Shown here: piece after piece, positions 25,537 to 34,644 of the stretch
Layout: each line of letters opens with the position of its first letter
Position numbering within the stretch: the first letter of the stretch is position 1
NCBI GenBank assembly: GCA_963922455.1
Contig: CAWUIO010000066.1
Coordinates: 1-37,484 of the forward strand
DNA from: CAWUIO01 sp963922455
GTDB lineage: Bacteria > Bacteroidota > Bacteroidia > Cytophagales > Microscillaceae
Reading direction: 5' to 3'
Length of the DNA stretch: 37,484 nt
The notes under the pieces: generated by a model
Seen by the model: the letters and a program-made list of their open reading frames with translations, nothing else
Told to the model about the DNA's origin: nothing
Databases searched by the model: none
Position numbers and translations under genes: made by a program

Positions 25537-27003
25537 ATGTTATTCAACTCATTAGATTTTGCGGTATTCTTACCTTTGGTTTTTTGCCTCTACTAGTTTG
25601 TATTCAAGAGAAATGAGCAAAGTCAGAACGCTTTTTTGGTGCTGGCAAGCTATGTATTTTACGCTTGGTGGGATTGGCGGTTTTTAGGCTTAATCCTGCT
25701 CAGTACCGTGCTTGATTTTGGAGTAGGGATTTTAATAGAAAAAGCTAAAAACTCGGCTCGAAGAAAACTCTTGTTGAGCCTAAGTCTAACGGTTAACCTT
25801 GGCTTACTGGGTTTTTTAAAATATTATAATTTTTTTATAGATAATTTTGTGGAAGCCTTTCAGCTTTTAGGCCACAAAATGGAAGGGTCAAGCTTACAGG
25901 TTATCCTGCCAGTAGGTATAAGTTTTTACACCTTTCAAACCTTAAGTTATAGTTTGGATGTGTACCATCGTAAAATACGAGCTTGTCAGGATTTTATCGC
26001 CTTTTCGGCCTTTGTTTGTTTTTTTCCGCAACTGGTAGCTGGCCCCATTGAGCGGGCCAGTCATCTACTTCCTCAATTTGAAAGTAAGAGAAGCTTTCAT
26101 GTACTGGAGGCCCAAGATGGGATGCGACAAATCTTATGGGGGCTTTTTAAGAAAATAGTCATCGCCGATAATTGTGCGATATTTGCCAATCAATTATTTA
26201 ATCATTCGGATGAATATCAGGGATTTGCTCTATTTGCTGGAGCTTTATTTTTCACTTTTCAGATTTACGGCGATTTTTCTGGTTATTCAGACATTGCGAT
26301 AGGCACCGCTCGTTTATTCCGGTTTGATTTGAAACAAAACTTTGCCTACCCCTATTTTTCTCGCAATATGGCAGAGTTTTGGAGAAGGTGGCATATTTCC
26401 TTGTCAAGTTGGTTTAGAGATTATGTATATATCCCACTGGGAGGGAGCCGGGGGAGCCGGACTATTCAACTCCGAAATATTCTGATTATTTTTTTGTTGA
26501 GTGGCTTCTGGCACGGTGCTAATTGGACTTTCATTTTCTGGGGTGCTCTGCACGCTTTATTTTTTTTGCCACTCTTGCTTCTTGGACAAAATAGGGTCTA
26601 TCTGCAGATAGTGGCTCAGGGTAAGATGCTCCCCAGTTTACACGAACTAGGGTCTATGCTGATTACCTTTCTTTTGGCAGTTTTGACTTGGATCTTTTTT
26701 CGAGCGGATACTCTTGTTCACGCTTGGTCTTATTTAACTAGCATGATAGTAGGGTTAGCAGCCAAGCAGGGCTATGTACAGACCCTTAATTTATTTTATT
26801 GGGAAGTAGGGTATGAGCTTCCCCTTTTGATACTTTTTATGCTACTCTTGGAGTGGTGGGGGAGAGAAGGTATGCATGCTTTGGAACACCTAAAATCAGG
26901 GTATTCCACGGCTTTCCGATGGTTGATCTACTTTGGAATTGGGTTTGTAATTTTCTCTAATGGAAACTTTCAGGAAACGGAATTTATTTATTTTGACTTC
27001 TAA
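25537..27003 (+). CDS. MBOAT-family O-acyltransferase (AlgI-like), amber codon at codon 20
   Basis: The frame from ATG 25537 reads MLFNSLDFAVFLPLVFCLY, then TAG (25594-25596), then FVFKRNEQSQNAF, joining without a break to the 455-codon open frame. In AlgI-type MBOAT proteins this place normally reads LYWF, so TAG replaces a usually conserved tryptophan (TGG to TAG). The rest is intact: ASYVFYAWWDWRF, GISFYTFQTLSYSLDVY, FPQLVAGPIERASHLLPQF, YGDFSGYSDIAIGTARLF, FWRRWHISLSSWFRDYVYIP and the catalytic histidine in GFWHGANWTFIFWG. The enzyme moves acyl groups across the inner membrane onto polysaccharide or another carrier. It is followed 5 nt later by an SGNH-like partner. If translated only from an internal start near 25636 it would lack its first helix. 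Confidence 0.88.
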
Positions 27004-27008
27004 GGCCT

Positions 27009-27929
27009 ATGAAAAGTTTTTTGTTCAAGATAGCAATCTATTTATTCGGCTTATTAGGCATACTCTTAGGCATTATTAGTATTTGTTCTTGGCTTACTGA
27101 TCGGTATGATTTTCATAATGTACATACCCAAAGTAATACATTATGCTTGGACATAAATCAATCCTATGATATTGTGATGATGGGTATCTCGCACGCTCGG
27201 TTTTTCTCAATTCACAACAATCATTATAAAGTGGAAAAGATCTTGAGCAAAAAGTTTATTAATCTGGCTCAAGGCGGATCCAAATGTGGAATAAATGAAC
27301 AACTTTATTATTTACAACATTTTTATCGTTTAGGAAATAAAGCCGAAAAAGTAGCATATATTATATCTCCACATATGTTTTTCTCGGCAAGCCTTTCACT
27401 TGCCTCCAACACCTTTGATTATGAAACCTTTAGCTTATCCTTTTTGGGATATTATCTCTTGTTTCCTTCTGAAAACAAGCCCCAGCGAATTTTATCCTAT
27501 CTAAGTAGCAAACTCAGTCGGGATTGGCTCCAATATCGTCCTGTGTACCCAAAAGATGATTTAAGAAGAATGGAGAAACTGGATACATCAGTTATTAAAA
27601 CCGGGATGAATAACTTTTATGATGGAAAAAATACGCTGGATTTGAAACGTTTTGAGGCTAATTCACTAAGAATGGAGGAAACTATTTCGTTTGCCTTGGC
27701 ACAGGGCTCCGAAGTGTATTTAATTATCCCTCCGGCTTTATTTGGTAAATGGAGAGGGCATGATGAGGTGGAAAAATTTGCCTTGGAGATGGCCAAACGT
27801 GATAGTGTAAGTTATTATAATTTTTCTGAGTCGGTCGATTTGCCAGAATTCTACTCGGATCATCATCATCTAAATACGCCCGGAACCGTTTACTTTACTC
27901 AAAATTATTTACTTCCCATTTTTAAGTAA
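27009..27929 (+). CDS. SGNH-like (DUF1574/AlgX-type) partner of the MBOAT protein
   Basis: A 306-residue protein anchored by one N-terminal membrane helix (about 6-30). A block near residue 58 reads VMMGISHARFF, corresponding to the SGNH block I (GxSH), and the end has the Asp-His dyad block FYSDHHHLNTPG. AlgJ/AlgX and DltD-like proteins of this kind work in the periplasm with an MBOAT membrane protein to complete O-acylation of polysaccharides. The start is 5 nt after the MBOAT stop, so one operon. Divergence between the blocks is high, and the substrate, possibly the polymer made by the locus at 28151-36990, is an inference from position. Confidence 0.75.
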   Translation: MKSFLFKIAIYLFGLLGILLGIISICSWLTDRYDFHNVHTQSNTLCLDINQSYDIVMMGISHARFFSIHNNHYKVEKILSKKFINLAQGGSKCGINEQLYYLQHFYRLGNKAEKVAYIISPHMFFSASLSLASNTFDYETFSLSFLGYYLLFPSENKPQRILSYLSSKLSRDWLQYRPVYPKDDLRRMEKLDTSVIKTGMNNFYDGKNTLDLKRFEANSLRMEETISFALAQGSEVYLIIPPALFGKWRGHDEVEKFALEMAKRDSVSYYNFSESVDLPEFYSDHHHLNTPGTVYFTQNYLLPIFK

Positions 27930-28123
27930 ATCTCCTAGAAAAAAATGCATGTTTTTCTTTTCCTTGAAGCATCCCGCCACAAATCCGCATGCCCGCCTTT
28001 AGCAAAGCCCCTGGGGGATGGTTCTTTAAGCATGGTCTACCCAAGGATTATGGCGGAAATAACCGCTACAGGGGGGGGCAATTTGAGCAAATAAGAGAGA
28101 TGAAAGAAGTGTAGGAAAGCCAT

Positions 28124-28140
28124 AAAAAACCATCGGATGG
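28124..28140 (-). terminator. Possible weak terminator of the exopolysaccharide operon
   Basis: On the minus strand, 10 nt past the stop of the last gene, CCAT-CCG-ATGG is followed by TTTTTT. The stem is only four to five pairs, so termination would be weak. Confidence 0.4.
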
Positions 28141-28150
28141 CTAGTAGCTG

Positions 28151-29647
28151 TTAACTTGTATCCTCCTTAGGAGGGTCTTTTTCCGGTTCCCGGTCCATGC
28201 GCGGGATCAGAAACAGAAAAGCCATACTAGAGTACATCAAAATCCCGGTGGGCATTTGCCCTAACACACCATTGCCGTAACTTGCCGCATAAATTCCCAT
28301 CATGCCCGAGTGGAAGGCCATCATGTATTGCCGAAGTTGCATGTCTTTCATGACCCAGATGTAATATCCTCCGTGGATAGCAGCATAAAAAAGTACCCCC
28401 AGGTGTATGTAGAGGCCCACAATACCCTCTTCTACCCATATTTTTACAAACCAGCTATCGGTGGGGGTTTCGGCCAGAAAGGTACCCGGACTAAAACGCA
28501 TACCCCAGCTCCCGGCCGAGCCTACCCCCCCTCCAAAGGGCTTGTTTCGTAAATACACAGCCAATTTCCGTTGGTTTTCAATCCGTACCAGCAAAGAGGG
28601 GTTGTTTGGGTCTAAGGCTGTCCGCATCCTACTGACCATCTTTACATTTTGGAGTAGTGTGGTATATTTTAAGAAACCATAGGCGCCCATCATCACAATC
28701 AGTCCCGGAATGAGGATCTTGATGTTTTTACTTAAAAACAAATAGACCATAAAGCCTAAAGCCGGAACAGCCATGGCCCCTCGGGTTCCGGAGATAAGCA
28801 TGCCCCAAAAGGCAGCCAAACCCGTAAATAAGTAAAAGTATTTGCGCTTAGTAGAGATGCCGGGAGTTAAAAAAAGAATACACGCCACTACTCCGGTATG
28901 GGCCATGGATGCCCCATATTGCCCCGCATCGCTGTAAAAGGAAAACACCCTAAGTTCACCAAAAAGTACGTGGGTTACGGCAGCCCCCCCATCCAGCCAG
29001 GCCTGCTCGTATCGGTCCAAGATACCCACATCTTGCTTGATCCCTACGAGGACCCCCAAAATGGCAAAGCCAAACCAAAGGTCCAGAAAACGGTACATCC
29101 GGTTCCGGCGGTCCCAGAGGAGGGTAACCAAGGGGACCCACATCAACATATACAGGGCCGTACCCCGCATAGCGTAAAACCAGGCCACCCGGCTTCGGGC
29201 TTCCGGGTTGAAGAGCTCCAAAAAGTTGTAAAAAAACCAGACTAGCGAAGCATAAAAAATCGGGTTAAGGACATATGCCCAGTTGGGCTTATTATACTTT
29301 TTGAAGATAAGGGCGAGGTAAGTCAAAAACATCACCCCGTCAATAGATAAACCCAAAGGTATTCCCTTGACATAGCGTAAGATGCCAATGGCAAAAAAGG
29401 CCAAAAAAATCACCGTGTACATCCCGACTACGGGGTTGCGGAAAACAATAATGAGGTAAACCACCATAAAGTATAAGGCAGGGAGGGCAATGCCAATAAA
29501 AATCCCTTTTTTGGCAATAGTCAGGCCTAAAAATACCGCAATGCCCAGCACGGTAAGAAAGCCTAGGGGCTTGCGCACAATATCGTCGTACCAGGGAGCG
29601 GAAAATTCCCGGTCGATGGGTTTTTTGGTAAATAATTCTCTTAGCAT
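28151..29647 (-). CDS. O-antigen ligase/polymerase-like membrane protein (Wzy/WaaL type)
   Basis: A 498-residue protein with about ten to eleven membrane helices. The start at 29647 (MLRELFTKKPIDREFSAPWY) is chosen because a longer frame would translate repeat module f. The O-antigen ligase-like region (about 190-430) includes the periplasmic loop with RIENQRKLAVYLRNKPFGGG followed by GSAGSW, the usual place of the conserved arginine and GxGxG-like turn, then AETPTDSWFVKIWVEEGIVG, as in Wzy_C/RfaL proteins (D-S-x-x-x-x-x-x-E-x-G). It polymerises or ligates lipid-linked repeat units on the periplasmic face. It is last in the exopolysaccharide operon and separated from the flippase gene only by module f. 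Confidence 0.82.
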   Translation of the reverse strand: MLRELFTKKPIDREFSAPWYDDIVRKPLGFLTVLGIAVFLGLTIAKKGIFIGIALPALYFMVVYLIIVFRNPVVGMYTVIFLAFFAIGILRYVKGIPLGLSIDGVMFLTYLALIFKKYNKPNWAYVLNPIFYASLVWFFYNFLELFNPEARSRVAWFYAMRGTALYMLMWVPLVTLLWDRRNRMYRFLDLWFGFAILGVLVGIKQDVGILDRYEQAWLDGGAAVTHVLFGELRVFSFYSDAGQYGASMAHTGVVACILFLTPGISTKRKYFYLFTGLAAFWGMLISGTRGAMAVPALGFMVYLFLSKNIKILIPGLIVMMGAYGFLKYTTLLQNVKMVSRMRTALDPNNPSLLVRIENQRKLAVYLRNKPFGGGVGSAGSWGMRFSPGTFLAETPTDSWFVKIWVEEGIVGLYIHLGVLFYAAIHGGYYIWVMKDMQLRQYMMAFHSGMMGIYAASYGNGVLGQMPTGILMYSSMAFLFLIPRMDREPEKDPPKEDTS

Positions 29648-29690
29648 AGTCTCTTGATTAAAAAATTCCCTTTCTAGGCCCCCTAGCCTT

Positions 29691-29819
29691 GGCTGAGGGA
29701 TAGAGCCATTGTTTGAGCCCGCCGGGGGTTTGTGTGTGGGAAGGCGAGTGGCGAAAGCCCGACCCCGGCGGCACTCCACTTCTTTATGGCTCCTTGTGTG
29801 CAGCGCCGGGGGCAGCCCC
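29691..29819 (-). repeat. Repeat end module 'f' (solo, inside the exopolysaccharide operon)
   Basis: On the minus strand from 29819: GGGGCTGCCCCCGGCG, a unique loop of about 33 nt, the arm CGCCGGGG, TCGGGCTTTCGCCACTCGCC, and finally CAATGGCTCTATCCCTCAGCC. It lies 17 nt past the flippase stop and in the same orientation as the operon, so it will be present in the polycistronic RNA between flippase and polymerase genes. Confidence 0.88.
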
Positions 29820-29836
29820 TGCTATTTTTCTTATTT

Positions 29837-31168
29837 CTAAATTTCCCTTGCTTCGGGAAGCCTTGATTTATGCAAGTTAAGCTCCCAAGTGGGAGATACA
29901 CGCAGCCTACGGTGGATGTAGTACATCACATAGATAATTCCTACCAAAACATTGGCGACCGTTACCGCTGCCACAGCCTCCAGACTGGGGTAGAAGAACA
30001 AAACCAGCAGGTCGCCCAAGATATTGACTAAAACCATACCGCTTACTTTCAGGGTGTTAAGCTGGGGGAGGCTCATACTATCCAGTAAAACTCCGGTAAA
30101 GCGATCGAGGGGTAAAAAGAGCAGGAATATAAGAAAGACCAGTAGGATGCCCGAGGTGTCGCGGTAGGTTTCCCCTCCTAATAAGACAACGATCTGCTCT
30201 CGGAAAAGTACTGCTAGGATTAAGCCGGGTATCATCAATACGCTGAAACGGCTTACTTGCTTCACAAAGTAGCTCCAAAGCAAGTAGGTCTTTCCTTCGG
30301 CAAATAGTTGACAAAATTTAGGATAGGCGACCATCGTAAAACTCCGCAGGGGGATGCTTACCAACTCAATAAACTTTACGGGCACCGCGTAACGCGCCAC
30401 GGCAACCGGCCCCATAAAGAAGGAGATAAGAAAGATATCGGCACTTCTGAGCAGGTTGGTTCCCAGCAAGGTGCCCAAGCTGTATTTGCCAAATTGAAAC
30501 AAAGCTTGAATCTTTTGCCTTTGGGCCAAATCTGGCCTAGCCCACCAATCCCGGATATATACTAAGCCCGTGAGCAATACTCCCAGTCGGGTGAGCACAT
30601 ATGCCGTAAACAAGGTAAATAAGGGCGCTGGACCCAATGAGCTACTCAACAGGATCACTAAGAACACGGCGGTTTGTAAAAAAGGGACCGTAACCATCTT
30701 GAGAAAGGATTGCTTGGCATGGTACACAAAGGTGGCCATACTTAAAGGCAAGGTAAGCCAAACAAGCCAGGGATAATGCGCTGAAAATAGCATCCAACCG
30801 GGGCTGGCTTGTAGGTAGGAACTAAAAGGGTAAACCAAGAGCAATATTAGGCTAAACCCTGTGGTGAGGATAAAGCCCAAGCACCAAGCGGAGGCAATTA
30901 CTTGTTTTTGCTGCCAAACCTCCCGGGCGGCCGCGAATTCTCGGACCAGGGCCTGCCGGATAAAGCCGGTGCGTACCATCTCCATAAAGTTAAAGGCGGT
31001 CAAAAAAATAAGCCATTCCCCAAAGTCCTGGGCCGGTATATGACGGGCTAGATACCAAAACGTAAGAAAGCCCAGGGCCGCCGTGGCCAGGTTCCCAGCT
31101 AATACCTGGGTGTGGGAGGATGTGCTTAGTTTTTGGATTAAGGCTTTTATTTTGCTCAAATACTTCAT
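29837..31168 (-). CDS. Lipopolysaccharide/exopolysaccharide flippase (Wzx/MOP superfamily)
   Basis: A 443-residue protein with about 12 membrane helices. The start at 31168 (MKYLSKIKALIQKLS) is preferred over a longer frame that would overlap the glycosyltransferase gene. Typical features are GNLATAALGFLTFWYLARHI followed by PAQDFGEWLIF near the N-terminus, the FGKYSLGTLLGTNLLRSADI segment midway, and LLDSMSLPQLNTLKVSGMVL later. It should turn undecaprenyl-linked repeat units across the inner membrane. It lies 23 nt after the glycosyltransferase stop. It ends in TAG, with AAA and TAA following. Confidence 0.88.
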   Translation of the reverse strand: MKYLSKIKALIQKLSTSSHTQVLAGNLATAALGFLTFWYLARHIPAQDFGEWLIFLTAFNFMEMVRTGFIRQALVREFAAAREVWQQKQVIASAWCLGFILTTGFSLILLLVYPFSSYLQASPGWMLFSAHYPWLVWLTLPLSMATFVYHAKQSFLKMVTVPFLQTAVFLVILLSSSLGPAPLFTLFTAYVLTRLGVLLTGLVYIRDWWARPDLAQRQKIQALFQFGKYSLGTLLGTNLLRSADIFLISFFMGPVAVARYAVPVKFIELVSIPLRSFTMVAYPKFCQLFAEGKTYLLWSYFVKQVSRFSVLMIPGLILAVLFREQIVVLLGGETYRDTSGILLVFLIFLLFLPLDRFTGVLLDSMSLPQLNTLKVSGMVLVNILGDLLVLFFYPSLEAVAAVTVANVLVGIIYVMYYIHRRLRVSPTWELNLHKSRLPEAREI

Positions 31169-31191
31169 GGCTTTATCGTGAAAATATTCTT

Positions 31192-32427
31192 TTAGGCTCT
31201 TTGTATTGATTGCTCGCCCCACTGGGCTTCATACTTCTTCTTAAGCGCTTGATCTACAACCTGAGAAAGCTGCTCGGCCCGGTTTTCCCAAGAATTTTTG
31301 CGGGCTATGCCAATACGTTTGTTGGTAATTCCTTGGGTTTGGGGCTCTAGGCTTTTCTTGAGGGCTTCTAAAAATCCTTCTTGGTCGGATTGAATACTGA
31401 TTACCCGCTCAAAGTCTTGCATATCGGCAAAGTCGGTGCTGACCACGGGTATACCGGAGGCCAGATATTCGTTGACCTTTAAGGGATAAATGTTGGCTGT
31501 AAAGTCATTCTTGACAAAGGGGATGATGCCCACATGAAAGTTTTTTAAGCAGTAGGGCAGTTCATTGGGGGGCTTGGGACCCAGAAATTGCACATTGGCA
31601 AACTTTTCTAGTTGTTTTTTGCCTTCGGTGTGATTGCAACGGCCCACAAATTGGAAGCGTACGTGGGGTAGATTTTGAATACAGTAGGCGAGAAGCTCAA
31701 AATCTACCCGGTGGTCAATAGAGCCCATAAACCCAATGGTGGGCGCTTGCTTTGGCTCAGCGCCTTCATTTCTGAGGGCAAAGGCCTGATGAAAAAGATC
31801 GAAGTTTACCCCGTTTTTGATGAAGTAGGTATGGGGATTATACGCTTTTTTGCGCTCATACAAACCCCTTGAACTGGTGATGATAGCATCTACTTCTTGC
31901 ATAAATGCTTTTTCTACGGGGCCCCCGTGCACCTTGCACCAATCGGCTCCGGTGATTTCATCATAGCAGTAGTAGATGTTGAGGGTTTCTTCTAGTTTAC
32001 CCAAAAGAGGAAGCCCAAAGAACGGGTTAAAAGCATTTATAACGATGGCGTTATGTAAGCCTAATTGGGCCATAGCCAGTTGAATAGCCCGTTTGACCCG
32101 CTCGGCATTAGAGTTGAGCAAGGTACGGTAGAGGTTTTCGTGGCTTATCCAGTTGATAGGCAATATGGGAGGCGGGGTGAGTATATGTACTTTCCCAGGA
32201 TTCAACTCCAAGGTACGCAGCCGGTTTTCCCAGCCTAAAATACGCTTCACCGGAATGCGGTGACGCCCCAACATATGCATCAATATGTCCTTAAACGTAT
32301 GCTCATAATCTACGTAGAGGATATTGTTTTCTCGGGCTAATACCGACATCAACTCTACGGTAGATTTCATATAATTTCCCTCCCAACTCGGGAAGGCAAT
32401 ACAGACGATGTTTTGGTTTTTGATCAT
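31192..32427 (-). CDS. Glycosyltransferase, GT4-like (TuaH-like)
   Basis: A 411-residue cytoplasmic protein, started at 32427 (MIKNQNIVCIAFPSWEGNYM) because the longer frame runs into the upstream gene. N-terminal domain: KSTVELMSVLARENNILYVD, then RILGWENRLRTLEL. The C-terminal GT-B nucleotide-sugar domain includes PTIGFMGSIDHRVDFELLAY, VRFQFVGRCNHTEGKKQLEK, VQFLGPKPPNELPYCLKNFH, VGIIPFVKND and KVNEYLASGIPVVSTDF, with the expected acidic residue in the NEYLASG motif. It transfers a sugar onto the lipid-linked exopolysaccharide precursor. It is the only dedicated glycosyltransferase of the locus besides the initiating enzyme, so more must lie elsewhere for a complex repeat unit. Confidence 0.85.
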   Translation of the reverse strand: MIKNQNIVCIAFPSWEGNYMKSTVELMSVLARENNILYVDYEHTFKDILMHMLGRHRIPVKRILGWENRLRTLELNPGKVHILTPPPILPINWISHENLYRTLLNSNAERVKRAIQLAMAQLGLHNAIVINAFNPFFGLPLLGKLEETLNIYYCYDEITGADWCKVHGGPVEKAFMQEVDAIITSSRGLYERKKAYNPHTYFIKNGVNFDLFHQAFALRNEGAEPKQAPTIGFMGSIDHRVDFELLAYCIQNLPHVRFQFVGRCNHTEGKKQLEKFANVQFLGPKPPNELPYCLKNFHVGIIPFVKNDFTANIYPLKVNEYLASGIPVVSTDFADMQDFERVISIQSDQEGFLEALKKSLEPQTQGITNKRIGIARKNSWENRAEQLSQVVDQALKKKYEAQWGEQSIQRA

Positions 32428-32437
32428 AGCTGTGAGG

Positions 32438-34612
32438 TTAAAACTCTTTTGATTTGAACTCAAACTTGAGAATACGTTTGACCAGTTTCCTTAACTTTTG
32501 GAATCGTTTTTTGACTTTTACCTCGCCAATCATAGGAGTAAGCCGGTCAGGCCGGACTCCATTGGCTAGTAAATAGGGTTTTTGCTCGGTCAATTGACAG
32601 AAGGTATCCAAGGCATTCCGGTCGGCCTCGTACCAAGAACGCGTGGCCCTCAAAACCATCATATTGAGATGGCACTGGTGCACCAAATCAGTAGGTATAT
32701 GTCCTTTTAAAATAGAAGGAATACCCAGAAAGATATAATCATAGGCCGACTCATCTATTTTTCGTCCGATGAGTTGGGGTACACTTTTCATGGCCAGCAT
32801 GCGGTTATCGGTACGATAGAAATAATCATCTTCGTGGCCTTGGTTTTTCTTCCCCTGACGGATGGCTTGTACGCAAAGTACTTTCAGTCCGATGGCTCGC
32901 AGATTTTGACTCAGTTTGTCTAGGATCATGGTTACTCCCTCCCGGCCTTGAATACTAAACATACAAATTCGCAAGGGTTGATCGGGTACTTGGGAAAGCG
33001 CTACTTTAAGATTGCTCAAAGTGCGGTCTACACATTCTTTCTCGGCCACAGCATTTACGCGACGGTGTTTTTTGATCAATAAGGGAAACGCTCCGATCAA
33101 CTCAAGCTTGGTGGTCCTGGATGCTTTCTCAGGAGTTTTGAGTGTAGTGTCTAGCATCTCAATGGTTATCACCGCGGCTATGGTCAAGATAAAACCCACA
33201 ATGAAGGAGACGATAACCAAGAGCATCCGTTTATTACCCAATGATTTTAGGTCGGGCTTGTCTACTACATCAATCTGGGCCGACAATTGAATATTTTGTT
33301 GCCGGATGAGGGCCATATTCAAATCGTGCAAGATTTGGATGTAGGAACGCTCTCGAAGGCCAATTTCCCTTTCTAATTTTTTGAGGCCGGAGCCAAGAGG
33401 GGCAAATTCATCGTAGAGCTGGTCTATCTCATCGAGTCGTTCTTGCAGGGCATTGGCCAAACCTTTGTTTACCTCTTGGCCGATCAAGTTACCCAACCAT
33501 TGCTCAAGCAGTTGTTGTACCGGCACCCCTTCGGTAGAGTGGGTGAAGGTATACAAGTCTACCAAGTCTTGTTTAAGCTCACTCCGAAGAATCCGGGCTT
33601 TGCGTCTCAGATTTTCCAGGTTGCGGGTACTATCTTCTCCGATTTCCATGAGAGCAATCTGAGAGGATACCTCAGCCAGGTTGTCTTTGCGGCGGAGCAC
33701 CTCTTCGTTTTTTAGAAAAAACTTGTGATCAATCCCTAGTTTGAATTCAAGCTCTTCCAAAATAGCCTTAGAAGCTTTAACACTTCCCAAGGCTTTTTTA
33801 TATTCATCGGCAATGGCTTCTTTTTTTACCGCAATCGCCTTGGTCTGTTCATAGTAATTCAAGATGCGGCCATCCTCACGAAATTGTTTCATCCGGGCTT
33901 CCGAATCGTCTAGGAAGGCCTTGGATTTACGCAGTTCTTCTTGAAAATATTCTACCACGTCATTCGTTTCAGATACTTTTATTTCCCGGTACCGCCGGAT
34001 AAAAACTTCCAGGAGGATTTCTAGGGACAAGCGGCATACGGCTGCATCATCGCTTTGGAAGCTAAGCTTCACCATGTCACTGCTGTTGAGTCGTTTGGCA
34101 CTCACCGAGGATAAAGCGCCTGAACTATAATAAGGCCCTCCGTTGATTCTTTTCTGGACAATGGCTGGTTTGCCCGTTTCAAAAGCTTTTTGCAGCTTTT
34201 TGAAGGTTAAATCAAAATTCCCTTGAACCACCAGCTTTTTCCGATCTTTTTCCGAAACGGATTGCTTTAGGGCAATAAATGCCGGACGCCCAATAAAGTC
34301 CGGGTCAGGTTCGTCCAGGAGCAAATGCGTGGCTAGTAAGCGTAAACCCACTTCTTGCAAGGTGTTTTTTGATTTGATTGTATTGATCAAATTATCAAAT
34401 TGCGTATTCACCGAATATTTATCAATTCGGGAACTCATGGACGACTCAATATTAAAACCCGAAGCAATTCCTGTGTAAACCATGGTATTGGACTCATAGG
34501 AATTGGGCATGTTTTTCGTTTTTTGGTGCACAACGACAGCCATGACGATAGGGACCAAAAAAATAATTTTTAGGTTGCTAAGGAGAAGGCGTATTAATTC
34601 TATAAAAGTCAT
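32438..34612 (-). CDS. Wzc/GumC-like polysaccharide copolymerase with degenerate ATPase domain
   Basis: A 724-residue inner-membrane protein. N-terminal helix (about 14-28), a Wzz domain, a long coiled-coil periplasmic region (about 220-450, with EELRKSKAFLDDSEARMKQF and FAPLGSGLKKLEREIGLRER), then a second membrane helix (about 462-482). The cytoplasmic end (about 540-700) follows the fold of a BY-kinase P-loop domain but the motifs are lost: SIQGREGVTMILDKL stands where Walker A (GxxxGKST) should be, and DYIFLGIPS replaces the Walker A' or B aspartate. No tyrosine-rich tail is seen. It should set chain length and export, without kinase activity. It sits between the TolC-like and glycosyltransferase genes, 10 and 32 nt away. 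Confidence 0.82.
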   Translation of the reverse strand: MTFIELIRLLLSNLKIIFLVPIVMAVVVHQKTKNMPNSYESNTMVYTGIASGFNIESSMSSRIDKYSVNTQFDNLINTIKSKNTLQEVGLRLLATHLLLDEPDPDFIGRPAFIALKQSVSEKDRKKLVVQGNFDLTFKKLQKAFETGKPAIVQKRINGGPYYSSGALSSVSAKRLNSSDMVKLSFQSDDAAVCRLSLEILLEVFIRRYREIKVSETNDVVEYFQEELRKSKAFLDDSEARMKQFREDGRILNYYEQTKAIAVKKEAIADEYKKALGSVKASKAILEELEFKLGIDHKFFLKNEEVLRRKDNLAEVSSQIALMEIGEDSTRNLENLRRKARILRSELKQDLVDLYTFTHSTEGVPVQQLLEQWLGNLIGQEVNKGLANALQERLDEIDQLYDEFAPLGSGLKKLEREIGLRERSYIQILHDLNMALIRQQNIQLSAQIDVVDKPDLKSLGNKRMLLVIVSFIVGFILTIAAVITIEMLDTTLKTPEKASRTTKLELIGAFPLLIKKHRRVNAVAEKECVDRTLSNLKVALSQVPDQPLRICMFSIQGREGVTMILDKLSQNLRAIGLKVLCVQAIRQGKKNQGHEDDYFYRTDNRMLAMKSVPQLIGRKIDESAYDYIFLGIPSILKGHIPTDLVHQCHLNMMVLRATRSWYEADRNALDTFCQLTEQKPYLLANGVRPDRLTPMIGEVKVKKRFQKLRKLVKRILKFEFKSKEF

Positions 34613-34644
34613 GTCTCCTGGTTAAGGGTAATTTTTAAGCTCCT

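Noticed and set aside
2050..27003. TAG fully reassigned to an amino acid in this organism
   Set aside because: At least eight apparently intact genes end in TAG (for example at 1435, 10516, 15484, 15559, 17899, 18581, 29837, 34645), with other stops or unrelated sequence soon after, so amber is an ordinary stop here. Partial suppression is still open.
29648..29779. N-terminal extension of the Wzy-like protein
   Set aside because: The first 44 codons of the longer frame are module f in translation; the ATG at 29647 starts natural sequence.
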